Origin: Nitrososphaerota archaeon
Lineage (GTDB): Archaea > Thermoproteota > Nitrososphaeria > Conexivisphaerales > DTJL01
Assembly (NCBI GenBank): GCA_021324115.1
Contig: JAJPJS010000006.1
Span: 1 to 59,715, forward strand
Direction: 5' to 3'
DNA: 59,715 nt
Shown one piece after another: positions 17,688 through 25,790 of the stretch. How positions within the stretch are numbered: the first letter of the stretch is position 1; every line of letters begins with the position of its first letter. The notes below the pieces were generated by a model. That model was not told where the DNA came from, searched no databases, and worked only from the letters and a program-made list of their open reading frames with translations. Both the position numbers and the translations under genes were made by a program.

Positions 17688-18908
17688 GTGAATACGCGGT
17701 TGCCCGAGAGAATCAAGGTATTCAATACTCTTTCAATGAAGAAGGAACAGTTTGTGAGCATGTCCCCAGGGCAGGTCTGGATGTTCGTCTGCGGGCCCAC
17801 CGTGAATGACTACATGCATATTGGACATGCAAAGACGTATGTATTCTATGACGTCGTAGCAAGATACCTCAGGCACGAAGGGTATGATGTCCAATTCGCA
17901 ATGAATGTCACCGACATCGATGAGTCCATTGTACAGGTGGCCAGACGATCCAGAATTAGTGTAGAGTCATTTGTCAGAAAGTACATGAATTATTACGTCG
18001 AAGACATGAAGAAGCTGGGTATCGAAACATTAGGTAGATTCGAACGGGTATCCAAGTACATTGAGGAAATGGTCCAGCAGGTTTCTGGACTCCTTTCAAA
18101 GGGGTATGCGTACAGGGTAAGGAACGAGATTTTCTTTGATGTGTCGAAGTTTCCCAGGTTTGGGTCGCTGTCTCACATGAGCGTGCCTGAACTTGAGCTG
18201 AGACCCACCGAACTTTCTGAAGATAAGAGAAATCTTCTCGATTTTGCTCTTTGGAGAAGGCCACCCGTTGACGGGATAAGCTTCAGCAGTCCGTGGGGGG
18301 AGGGATGGCCTGGATGGCACATACAAGACACAGCCTACACTATGTCAATCTTTGGGCCGCAGTACGATATGCACGGTGGCGCAAGGGAGCTGATCTATCC
18401 TCACCACGAGGCCGAGATCGCTCAGGCGGAATCACTCAGCGGGCTTCGCCCATTCGTAAGGTACTGGGTGCACTGCGGTCTTCTGACGACTGAGGGGCGC
18501 AAGATGTCAAAATCCGAGGGAAATGTGGTATACTCCAGGGACATCCTAAGAAAATACGGAAAGAATGCCGTCAGGTTGTTCCTGCTCATGCAGCATCATA
18601 GAGACAGCTTCGAATTCGATGAATACACACTCAGGAGGGTGGCGGGTGAATTCCAGTTGGCAAGAGAGAATCTGAAGCAGCTCAAGCAGTACAGAGGAAG
18701 AAGCTCAAATCAGAAAAGGGTTCACGCGATCCTTGCCGGCTTCTTCGAGGCGATGAACGATGACTTTGACACGCCTCAGGCTGTTGATCTCTTGAACACG
18801 ATTGCAAGCGAAGCATCAGGTGCACCTCCTGGCAGTACAAAGGCTGAGGATTACGCCGGCGCTCTTGAGCTGGCTGGAAACATCTTTGGAGTAGATTTCA
18901 TTGGATGA
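17688..18908 (+). CDS. cysS: Cysteinyl-tRNA synthetase
   Basis: This class I synthetase charges tRNA-Cys with cysteine. It has HIGH at residues 44-47 after the zinc-region Cys35 (CGPTVNDYMHIGH), and KMSKS at 272-276. The metal-site block is WHIQDTAY...YPHHEAEIAQ. Asp214 stands where bacterial enzymes have a zinc cysteine, a replacement also known in archaeal CysRS. At 406 residues it is shorter than the usual 450-470, mainly at the C-terminal anticodon-binding end. The start is GTG at 17688. The last eight bases overlap the next gene, so the two are co-translated. Confidence 0.95.
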   Translation: MNTRLPERIKVFNTLSMKKEQFVSMSPGQVWMFVCGPTVNDYMHIGHAKTYVFYDVVARYLRHEGYDVQFAMNVTDIDESIVQVARRSRISVESFVRKYMNYYVEDMKKLGIETLGRFERVSKYIEEMVQQVSGLLSKGYAYRVRNEIFFDVSKFPRFGSLSHMSVPELELRPTELSEDKRNLLDFALWRRPPVDGISFSSPWGEGWPGWHIQDTAYTMSIFGPQYDMHGGARELIYPHHEAEIAQAESLSGLRPFVRYWVHCGLLTTEGRKMSKSEGNVVYSRDILRKYGKNAVRLFLLMQHHRDSFEFDEYTLRRVAGEFQLARENLKQLKQYRGRSSNQKRVHAILAGFFEAMNDDFDTPQAVDLLNTIASEASGAPPGSTKAEDYAGALELAGNIFGVDFIG

Positions 18909-20214
18909 AGACTACAGGATGGAGCTACTGAATGAAACCGGCTTCTGGTCGAAATGGGCCAGGTTAAGGTGGAACACAAGGACCAGATATGAAATCACCT
19001 GGCCCGAATTCAAAGAGCCGCTCTTTAATCATGTAGGAGTAGTGCAGAAATGGAATCCGACCGATCGCTACACAAAGCAGGTGGAAAGAAGATTCGTCAG
19101 GATAGGCAGCAACCCGGCGTTCTTTGTCCCCGACACAGAAGATTTTAGCCTTACGGTATCCAAGCTCGACGGATACGGATTTAAAAAAGAAGACTCGCTC
19201 ATAGTATACGAGTCGGCGGAGGATATCCAGGCCGGGGATGAAGTCCAGATAAGGACAGTCGGTAACCGGGGTATTGGAGAGTGGGCCAGAATCTATACCA
19301 GGGCGTTCTACGGAATGTGGTTCACGACTGATGCGCTGGCGAGGGCGCTGTCAAGGGCGTTGGCAGCCAGAGGATCCAGATTCATACTAGCGAAGGTGGG
19401 TGGACTGCCCGTCGGGTGCACGGCGGTATTTACAACAAGAGGGTATACGGGAGCCTACTGCGTTGGCGTGCTGAATGAATACAGAAACAGGGGGGTTGCC
19501 AGGGCGATGCTGGCATATTCCAGGAAAGTGGCTGCCGAATCAGGCACGAAGCTGGTGGTCCAGACTTTCGAATCAGACGGTCTTCAGAAATTCTACGAAA
19601 AGATTGGATTCAGACGACTCTTTTCGAGGTTGGTGTTAATGAAGAAAATTATTGAGAATGCCCCTGAAAACGAGATCGGTGTAAGGTTTCAGCCCCCATC
19701 AGCGAAGGCAGAACTTCCTGGAAAGGTCAAGCTGAATGTGAAGATAGAGAGGTCGCTCGGGCTGAGAGAGTATTCCTTCATTGATGCTTTTCCCGGATTC
19801 GATAAACTCGCCGCGGTGAAGGGAATATTTGGGGAGTCCACACCCGAAGTGCTCAGGAAGGTGAAGGTGGTGCTCGACCCGCGGGAAGGTTACCTTCACG
19901 TTGATAACGAGGATGGAACAATCTACCTCAGCCAGCCCTATCTGAAGCAGGGGGAAGAGGTGTACATTTACCTGGATCTTATACACGAGCTGGTTCATGT
20001 GAAACAGTTTATGGAGGGAAAGGAACTGTACGACAGGCGGTATGAATACTTCGAGAGACCAACCGAAGTGGAGGCGTACCGGGTGGGAGTTCAGGAGGCC
20101 CGAAGGCTGGGTCTTTCTGACAAGCAGATAGAGGATTACCTGAGGGTCGACTGGGTCGAAGAGGACGAGTTCAGGAAGTTCCTGAAGAGAATGAATGTGG
20201 GCACGAAGCCATGA
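18901..20214 (+). CDS. GNAT acetyltransferase fused to an HExxH metallopeptidase-like domain
   Basis: The 437-residue protein begins with a unique segment of about 110 residues. A GNAT acetyltransferase domain follows (about 115-250) with the acetyl-CoA loop RNRGVARAM at 195-203 and the strand FYEKIGFRRL. The C-terminal domain (about 275-437) holds HELVH at residues 362-366 and a possible third ligand at Glu389 or Glu391 (RPTEVEAY), a gluzincin-like zinc site. Such a fusion could acetylate and cut peptides, or the peptidase part could act structurally. The start is TTG at 18901, overlapping cysS by eight bases, with an ATG seven codons in as the alternative. The substrate is unknown. Confidence 0.75.
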   Translation: MDEDYRMELLNETGFWSKWARLRWNTRTRYEITWPEFKEPLFNHVGVVQKWNPTDRYTKQVERRFVRIGSNPAFFVPDTEDFSLTVSKLDGYGFKKEDSLIVYESAEDIQAGDEVQIRTVGNRGIGEWARIYTRAFYGMWFTTDALARALSRALAARGSRFILAKVGGLPVGCTAVFTTRGYTGAYCVGVLNEYRNRGVARAMLAYSRKVAAESGTKLVVQTFESDGLQKFYEKIGFRRLFSRLVLMKKIIENAPENEIGVRFQPPSAKAELPGKVKLNVKIERSLGLREYSFIDAFPGFDKLAAVKGIFGESTPEVLRKVKVVLDPREGYLHVDNEDGTIYLSQPYLKQGEEVYIYLDLIHELVHVKQFMEGKELYDRRYEYFERPTEVEAYRVGVQEARRLGLSDKQIEDYLRVDWVEEDEFRKFLKRMNVGTKP

Positions 20215-20227
20215 TTATGGGGTAAAT

Positions 20228-20233
20228 TTTATA
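20228..20233 (+). promoter_or_regulatory. TATA box for thioredoxin-like gene
   Basis: TTTATA is centred 26.5 nt before ATG 20257 and decides for that start over the in-frame GTG at 20239. Confidence 0.55.
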
Positions 20234-20256
20234 CGAATGTGATCCGCCGACAAGGT

Positions 20257-20598
20257 ATGCGTAAGCTCAAGGGAATCCATGTGGTATACGCTCAGTGGTG
20301 TCCTCATTGTGTTCCCACGACGGTTGAACCGATGAAGGCTGCGGGGAAGGAGCTGGGGGTTCCGGTTCACCTTTACGACATAGACACCGAATCGGTGAAG
20401 CAGGGGGACGAACTGGTCAGGAAGTATGGGGACTGGTCTGATGACTATATCATACCTCAGGTCTTTCTGGAGTTTGATGATGGCACATTCCAGCACATTC
20501 TTACAGGCTACTCCGAGGGTGTTTCATTCACCAAGAAGGCCGTTGAGAACTTCCTGAAGAGTGACCTGTATCAAGAGCTGAAATCTGCGGCAGCTTGA
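20257..20598 (+). CDS. Thioredoxin/glutaredoxin-fold protein
   Basis: A 113-residue cytoplasmic protein with the redox motif CPHC (Cys15 and Cys18 in YAQWCPHCVPTT), followed by VPVHLYDIDTE and a cis-proline region YIIPQVFLEF. This is the thioredoxin/glutaredoxin fold. It likely carries out thiol-disulfide exchange. A TATA box 26.5 nt upstream supports a leaderless ATG start at 20257. Its stop overlaps the TTG start of the HerA-like ATPase, so the two genes form an operon. A functional link between them is not obvious. Confidence 0.85.
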   Translation: MRKLKGIHVVYAQWCPHCVPTTVEPMKAAGKELGVPVHLYDIDTESVKQGDELVRKYGDWSDDYIIPQVFLEFDDGTFQHILTGYSEGVSFTKKAVENFLKSDLYQELKSAAA

Positions 20599-22280
20599 CA
20601 GCATCCGGAAGCTTAATCAAACTTCTGTTATTCGAGAAGGTCGTGCAGCAGGTAGGAGGGAGTGATGCGAGCGGCGGGCATCAGCTTCTGCTGGGTACAG
20701 TGGAAGGCTTGCCATTTACGGTCAACGCCGCGGCCATCGTCACCGGAAGAACGTGCGTAATAGGTGCGAGCGGAAGCGGCAAAAGTTATGCCGTTGCAGT
20801 GATTCTTGAAGAGTTGTGCAAAAACAGGGCGCCCTTCGCAGTGGTGGACACAGAAGGGGAATATTCTGGACTGAAGGATAAATATGAAGCGATACTGGTG
20901 AGCGAGGATGAGGGGGCCGACCTCAAATGGAGCGATCTCAACATCAGGGAGCTGGCAGCCCAGGCACCGGACATAGCGCCGCTGATCCTGGATACATCCG
21001 ACCTGGAGAATCCAAGGGAAACGGTACAGAACCTCCTCTCGGAGCTGTATTCGATACTTTCCGAGAGGCGAACACCCTACCTGGTTGTCATCGAAGAGGC
21101 TGACAGATTCGTGCCTCAGTCAGGCGAAAGAATACCGATCGTGGGTGAGATTGCGCGCAGGGGAAGGAAGAGGGGGATCGGGCTGATGGTGTGCACACAG
21201 AGACCGTCCCTCGTGGACAAAAACATACTCAGCCAGTGTGGAAACCAGCTCATAGGGAAGCTTGTCATCCAGAATGACCTTCAATCGGTTTCCCAGTTCT
21301 TTTCTTCGAAGGGGGTGCCAAAAATGCTCACAACTCTGAACGCAGGTCATTTTTATGCCATGGGAGGGTTGTATGACCGGCCGGTGCTGGTGAAGATAAG
21401 GCAGAGGGAGACAAGACATGGAGGCTTCACACCGGAACTCAGAGAGAGGGTTGTGAAACCCTTCATGGGGACCCTGGGTGCCTCTGTCAAAGTTCAGCAA
21501 CCCTCTCCAACGGTCAGCAGGGGAGAATCGCCCCCCAACGCCCCCTCACCAAGCGTGAAAATGGGGTTCAACCTCATAATACCTGAGGAGGAGGTGCCTT
21601 CAAGGGTAAGCAGAACTAAAAGCCATGTCATCTTCGGGGAGCAGGAAAAGGTCACGTCATTGAGCCTGAACTGGAGGGCGCTTCAGCTGATTACGATTCT
21701 GCAGATGAAAGGGGTAATCAGGAAGGGATTCAAGGCGCACTTCCTCCTGCTTGATTGCCTGACAGGCTCCGAGGTGGAACTAGGAGAGGGAATAAGCTTC
21801 AGACCTGGGGTACGGGCACTGATGGGATACGCAGAGAGAGACATCCGGATTCTTCGGGCTCTGAAAGAAGAATCCACAATGACTGTGGTGGATGTTGAAG
21901 GAAGGACCGGATACCCAAGGAGCATCATCAGACGAGTTCTCTCGAAACTGGAACAGGAAGGCGTGGTCAGCTCAACAGACATGGGAAGATACAGAGCGTA
22001 CAGGAGACTCGTCAAAATCCCTTCGATAAAATTGCTTGATGAAGCTCCCAAGGCACAGCCAATAGTGCCGGGTGGGGGTTCCGGGACCACTGCTGTTACT
22101 TCTCAGGGGCTAGATCAGAAGAAGGTCAGGGAACTCATCAGGGGTCTGTTGGATGATTCCGATGCAACAGAATTCTCTCTCCTGTTCTATCCGCTTTGGC
22201 GCGTGGAGCTGGCGAGGGGCCCTAGGAGACGGGTTTCCTGGATCGATGGTAGAACCGGAAGGGAAGTAGATGTCCCCTAG
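20595..22280 (+). CDS. HerA-like DUF87 ATPase with C-terminal winged helix
   Basis: The 561-residue protein has an N-terminal HerA/FtsK-type motor with Walker A GASGSGKS (57-64), Walker B LVVIEEADRF (about 160-170) and CTQRPSLVDKNILSQCGNQ. A proline-rich linker (about 300-325) follows, then a winged helix (TVVDVEGRTGYPRSIIRRVL, about 425-460) and a short C-terminal beta domain. HerA relatives pump DNA, often with a nuclease such as NurA in end resection, but no nurA gene is adjacent. The linker and DNA-binding extension separate it from canonical HerA, so a different DNA transaction is possible. The TTG start overlaps the preceding stop by four bases. Confidence 0.85.
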   Translation: MTASGSLIKLLLFEKVVQQVGGSDASGGHQLLLGTVEGLPFTVNAAAIVTGRTCVIGASGSGKSYAVAVILEELCKNRAPFAVVDTEGEYSGLKDKYEAILVSEDEGADLKWSDLNIRELAAQAPDIAPLILDTSDLENPRETVQNLLSELYSILSERRTPYLVVIEEADRFVPQSGERIPIVGEIARRGRKRGIGLMVCTQRPSLVDKNILSQCGNQLIGKLVIQNDLQSVSQFFSSKGVPKMLTTLNAGHFYAMGGLYDRPVLVKIRQRETRHGGFTPELRERVVKPFMGTLGASVKVQQPSPTVSRGESPPNAPSPSVKMGFNLIIPEEEVPSRVSRTKSHVIFGEQEKVTSLSLNWRALQLITILQMKGVIRKGFKAHFLLLDCLTGSEVELGEGISFRPGVRALMGYAERDIRILRALKEESTMTVVDVEGRTGYPRSIIRRVLSKLEQEGVVSSTDMGRYRAYRRLVKIPSIKLLDEAPKAQPIVPGGGSGTTAVTSQGLDQKKVRELIRGLLDDSDATEFSLLFYPLWRVELARGPRRRVSWIDGRTGREVDVP

Positions 22281-22406
22281 CCAAGACTCCTTTAGAAAGT
22301 GACTGTTTTTACGAACATAACACGGGCAGACATGCCGTTCGTGTATGTGCACAGCCACCCAATGAACCAGGCTAAGACGTGGCGCCGTGCGCCTGCTGCA
22401 ACAAAT

Positions 22407-22865
22407 TCATGATTTCGAAGCGGAGCACTCGGCACACATGGGCCCCGCTGAATCTAAAGGACCCGTGAAGAGCTTCGAGCAGTGTGAGCAAAGAAACAGT
22501 GAGATTCTTTTTGGGTCTTCTGACTTCGACCTTCTGTAGGACTGAGTCCAGTAGGTTTCCTTGAGTAGATCCACCCCACCTGGAGCACCAAGGTCCCATG
22601 GGTGTCTCGTCGCCACCCTAATATCCCCGTCTTGGATGTCGATGAGCCCGGACCCGTGCTTCTTCACGATCTCTTTGAGATACGACGGGTTACTTTCTCC
22701 GCCCTCGCCGTACATGACCAGCCTTGAAACGTAACCGGACGGGCAGACATACGCCCCAATCAGAAATTTCTCATCCTGCAGGAATTTGAGTGAGGCCGCT
22801 TCGGAGCAGTGGCGAAAACACGGAGTCGTTCCCGAAAGTTTCGATTCTACGAGCTCCCTGAGCAT
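22407..22865 (-). CDS. Hypothetical protein with C-terminal zinc ribbon
   Basis: The product is 152 residues from the second Met (22865), chosen because an AT-rich TATA-like element (TTTAATATTA, 22890-22899) lies about 28 nt upstream. The frame also opens four codons earlier at 22877. The C-terminus has a CSHC...MCAEC arrangement that should bind one zinc ion. The N-terminal part holds two more cysteines (TPCFRHC). No family was recognised. It is divergent from the acetoacetyl-CoA synthetase gene and shares a short promoter region with it. Confidence 0.6.
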   Translation of the reverse strand: MLRELVESKLSGTTPCFRHCSEAASLKFLQDEKFLIGAYVCPSGYVSRLVMYGEGGESNPSYLKEIVKKHGSGLIDIQDGDIRVATRHPWDLGAPGGVDLLKETYWTQSYRRSKSEDPKRISLFLCSHCSKLFTGPLDSAGPMCAECSASKS

Positions 22866-22958
22866 AAACGGGTTCATCAGGTGGATGGATTTAATATTAC
22901 CGCATCATTCGGTTTACATCGCCACCCCTAAAAGCCTCTTATTCCTGCCTTGTTTGGC

Positions 22959-24929
22959 TTGGCCGAAGGGGACATTCTCTGGACACCTGATGAGAAAGTC
23001 AGGTCAGAATCGAACTTTCAAAAATTTGAAGAGTGGCTGCAGGGACGATTGGGGCTTGAATTTGACAGCTATCTCAAGATGTGGGAATGGTCTGTTTCAG
23101 ATCTTGAAGGGTTCTGGTCTGCTGTATGGGAATACTTCCGCCTCTTCAGCAGCACCCCCGTAATTCATTTTTTGGAGTCCAGGGATAAAATGCCAGGGGC
23201 CAGATGGCTCACCGGTGCAAGACTAAACCATGCCGAGCACCTTCTACGCAGATACCCTGACGCCAAGCCCGCACTGCTCTTCGAAAGGGAGGATGGTTTG
23301 AAGAGAAGAATAACTAGGGAAGAGCTTCGGAAGGAGGTCTCCAGACTTGGTGAGGGTCTGCGTTCACTTGGTGTTCGACAGGGCGACAGGGTTGGGGGCT
23401 GGCTTCCTAACTGTCCCGAAGCTGTTATTGCTTTTCTTGCCTCTGCTTCTATCGGAGCCATCTGGTCCAGCTGCTCCTCCGATTTCGGCCATTCAGGGGT
23501 GCTGGACAGGTTCGGTCAGATAAGGCCGAAGGTGTTAATTGCGGCGGATGGGTATCTCTACAACGGCAAAGCGTATCCCAAGGTTGAACAGGTGAGGAGC
23601 CTTGTGAAAGCGCTCCCATCGGTCGAAGCGACCATAATTGTGCCTTACCTGAATCCTGAGGAAGCTCCACATGATATGATCGCATGGAATGATGCCAAGA
23701 AGAATGGTGGTAGACAGGATTTTGAAAGGGTAGGCTCAGACCATCCCCTTTGGATACTTTTTTCTTCCGGCACAACTGGGCTACCTAAGCCGCTGGTCCA
23801 CTCCCACGGAGGCATTCTTCTAGAACATGCAAAGACGCTTGCGATTCACAACGACCTGAAAGAGGATGACGTTTTCTTCTGGTACACATCCACAGGATGG
23901 ATGATGTGGAACTATCTTGTGGGCGGGCTGATGCATGGAAGTACGATAGTACTTTACGATGGCTCGCCGTCGATCCGCGGGATGGAGACGCTCTGGGAGA
24001 TGGCTGAAAGGCTGGGGGTCACCTACTTTGGAACAAGTGCCGCATTCATCTCATCATCTTCCAAAGCAGGCGTAAGGCCAAACGAGAGATACGACCTGAA
24101 AAAGCTGCGTGGTGTCGGGTCCACCGGCTCGCCTCTTTCTTCAGACCTTTTCGAGTGGGTTTACAGGAATGTGAAAGATGATCTTTGGCTTGCTTCCATG
24201 AGCGGCGGAACCGACGTGTGCACAGCATTCGTGGGGGGTTGCCCTGTGCTGCCGGTGAAATCCGGAAGGATCCAGTGCAGATTTCTCGGTTCCAGTGTGG
24301 ACACCTTCGACGACTCCGGCAGACCCGTAAAGAACGCGGTCGGGGAGCTCGTATTGACGGCACCCATGCCGTCGATGCCAATTTACTTCTGGAATGATGA
24401 GGGGTCAAAGAGGTACGTGGAGAGCTATTTTTCCACGTTCCCGGGGGTATGGAGGCACGGAGACTGGGCCACAATATATGATGATGGCACGGTTGTGATT
24501 TACGGCAGGTCTGACGCTACGCTGAAGCGTCGAGGAATCAGGATAGGGACGTCCGAGATTTACCGGGTTGTGGAAAGGTTGAGCTTCGTTGAAGAAAGTC
24601 TGGTGGTAGACCTAGAACGGCCAGGGGGCGACTCCCAGATGATTCTCTTTATCGCCACCAAAGGTGGAGAAGAGCTGTCTGAAGCTATGAAAAAAGACAT
24701 CTTCGATCTTCTGAGAGAGGAACTTTCGCCCAGGCACGTACCTGACAAGATATACAGGGTTCCCGAGATTCCAAAGACGCTGAACGGAAAGAAGATGGAG
24801 ATACCTGTGAAGAAGATACTCAAGGGAGCCGAGCCCGAAGATGTCGTAAATCTGGCATCGGTCGCCAACCCGCAGTCGTTGCGTTTCTTTGTTGATGTTT
24901 CGGCAGAGATCAGGGGAGGGATGAGGTAA
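22959..24929 (+). CDS. Acetoacetyl-CoA synthetase
   Basis: A 656-residue ANL-superfamily enzyme that activates acetoacetate to acetoacetyl-CoA via an AMP intermediate. The N-terminal region (ILWTP...FQKFEEWL, then WEWSVSDLEGFWSAVWEYF) is typical of AACS rather than acetyl-CoA synthetase. The AMP-binding motif is LFSSGTTGLPKPLVHSHGG and the hinge and C-terminal lysine region is IPKTLNGKKMEIPVKK. Of three in-frame TTG codons (22950, 22959, and none better), 22959 lies 28 nt after a TATA-like TAAAA (22929-22933) and is preferred as a leaderless start. It may serve ketone body or leucine and lysine breakdown. Confidence 0.9.
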   Translation: MAEGDILWTPDEKVRSESNFQKFEEWLQGRLGLEFDSYLKMWEWSVSDLEGFWSAVWEYFRLFSSTPVIHFLESRDKMPGARWLTGARLNHAEHLLRRYPDAKPALLFEREDGLKRRITREELRKEVSRLGEGLRSLGVRQGDRVGGWLPNCPEAVIAFLASASIGAIWSSCSSDFGHSGVLDRFGQIRPKVLIAADGYLYNGKAYPKVEQVRSLVKALPSVEATIIVPYLNPEEAPHDMIAWNDAKKNGGRQDFERVGSDHPLWILFSSGTTGLPKPLVHSHGGILLEHAKTLAIHNDLKEDDVFFWYTSTGWMMWNYLVGGLMHGSTIVLYDGSPSIRGMETLWEMAERLGVTYFGTSAAFISSSSKAGVRPNERYDLKKLRGVGSTGSPLSSDLFEWVYRNVKDDLWLASMSGGTDVCTAFVGGCPVLPVKSGRIQCRFLGSSVDTFDDSGRPVKNAVGELVLTAPMPSMPIYFWNDEGSKRYVESYFSTFPGVWRHGDWATIYDDGTVVIYGRSDATLKRRGIRIGTSEIYRVVERLSFVEESLVVDLERPGGDSQMILFIATKGGEELSEAMKKDIFDLLREELSPRHVPDKIYRVPEIPKTLNGKKMEIPVKKILKGAEPEDVVNLASVANPQSLRFFVDVSAEIRGGMR

Positions 24930-24931
24930 CG

Positions 24932-25345
24932 TTAGACGCTGAAGGATGCGTTTGTTGAAGTGTGTCCGACGTGTGGGGAATCGTGGGCATGCGGGTCTTC
25001 GTAGTAGACCGATGGGTCAACATCATTCGCAGCCCTTTCTGCAAGCTTACTGTATTCCGACTTCAGACCCTCAAGATTGGTCTCGCTAACGTGGATGTAC
25101 AGCAGTTTTCCCTTTGACATGTTGTACGTACAGGGGCACAGAAACTGTTCCCTCACTGCGACGGCGTCGGCTCCCATCGCGAGTATGACCTCCATAGCCT
25201 GTTCCTTTCCGCCATGAGTGAAACCATACCCAGGGTTGGGTTCTATCTTCTGAACTGTGCCTTCGTCAGAAAGAAGGATGATTCTCTCCCCCTGGTCGAG
25301 TGGTTTCAGGTCGAGTCGAGCATCCACAACTGCAGCAACCTTCAT
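24932..25345 (-). CDS. NifX/NifB-associated (dinitrogenase cofactor-type) domain protein
   Basis: The 137-residue protein follows the small alpha/beta fold of the dinitrogenase iron-molybdenum cofactor domain family. It starts MKVAAVVDARLDL, has GGKEQAMEVILAMGADAVAV, and then a CPC motif (EQFLCPCTY). The His-rich tail (HAHDSPHVGH) may bind metal. Homologues outside nitrogen fixers are thought to handle iron-sulfur or metal clusters, and no nif genes are present here. A TATA box (25370-25375) 27.5 nt before the ATG indicates a leaderless message. It converges with the synthetase gene with two bases between them. Confidence 0.65.
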   Translation of the reverse strand: MKVAAVVDARLDLKPLDQGERIILLSDEGTVQKIEPNPGYGFTHGGKEQAMEVILAMGADAVAVREQFLCPCTYNMSKGKLLYIHVSETNLEGLKSEYSKLAERAANDVDPSVYYEDPHAHDSPHVGHTSTNASFSV

Positions 25346-25369
25346 GGGTGCGCCTTTCGCGGGGGATGC

Positions 25370-25375
25370 TTTAAG
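25370..25375 (-). promoter_or_regulatory. TATA box for NifX-like gene
   Basis: Minus-strand CTTAAA is centred 27.5 nt before the ATG at 25345. Confidence 0.5.
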
Positions 25376-25431
25376 TTTGACTGACGATGCAGCCTTACTG
25401 CACCGTCTTCTGCCACTTTGCCCCCTTCTTG

Positions 25432-25440
25432 TTTATATTA
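25432..25440 (+). promoter_or_regulatory. TATA box for pterin dehydratase gene
   Basis: TTTATATTA is centred about 29 nt before the ATG at 25465, consistent with a leaderless transcript that may run on into aconitase. Confidence 0.55.
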
Positions 25441-25464
25441 TAGCTTCACAAATATGTCAATAGC

Positions 25465-25776
25465 ATGACTTTGCTTTCAGACCAGGAAATTACGGCAAGG
25501 CTAAGGGTGCTCAAAGGCTGGAAAAGGGAGAAGGATTTTCTGACCAAGGAATTCAAATTCAGGAGATTCATGGATGGAATAAGATTCATCAATAGTGTGG
25601 CGAGGGTGGCCGAGAAGTTGGAGCACCACCCCGACATTTATGTGAGGTGGACCAGCGTGAAGTTGCTTGTTCAGACACACGATGAAGGAGGGTTGACCGA
25701 GCGCGACTTTGAACTGGCCTCATCGATAGAAAAAGCGGTCCTATCCAGTTCACGCAGAAGGCAAATTTCAGCATAG
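25465..25776 (+). CDS. Pterin-4a-carbinolamine dehydratase
   Basis: The 103-residue protein has the family hallmarks: LEHHPDIYVRW (active-site histidines) and VQTHDEGGLTERDFELA. It dehydrates 4a-hydroxytetrahydropterin and also occurs in organisms without aromatic amino acid hydroxylases, where it may serve molybdopterin or other pterin metabolism. The length is normal. It has its own TATA box and lies 14 bases before the aconitase ATG, so the two may be co-transcribed. Confidence 0.92.
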   Translation: MTLLSDQEITARLRVLKGWKREKDFLTKEFKFRRFMDGIRFINSVARVAEKLEHHPDIYVRWTSVKLLVQTHDEGGLTERDFELASSIEKAVLSSSRRRQISA

Positions 25777-25790
25777 CTTATAAGTACTGC

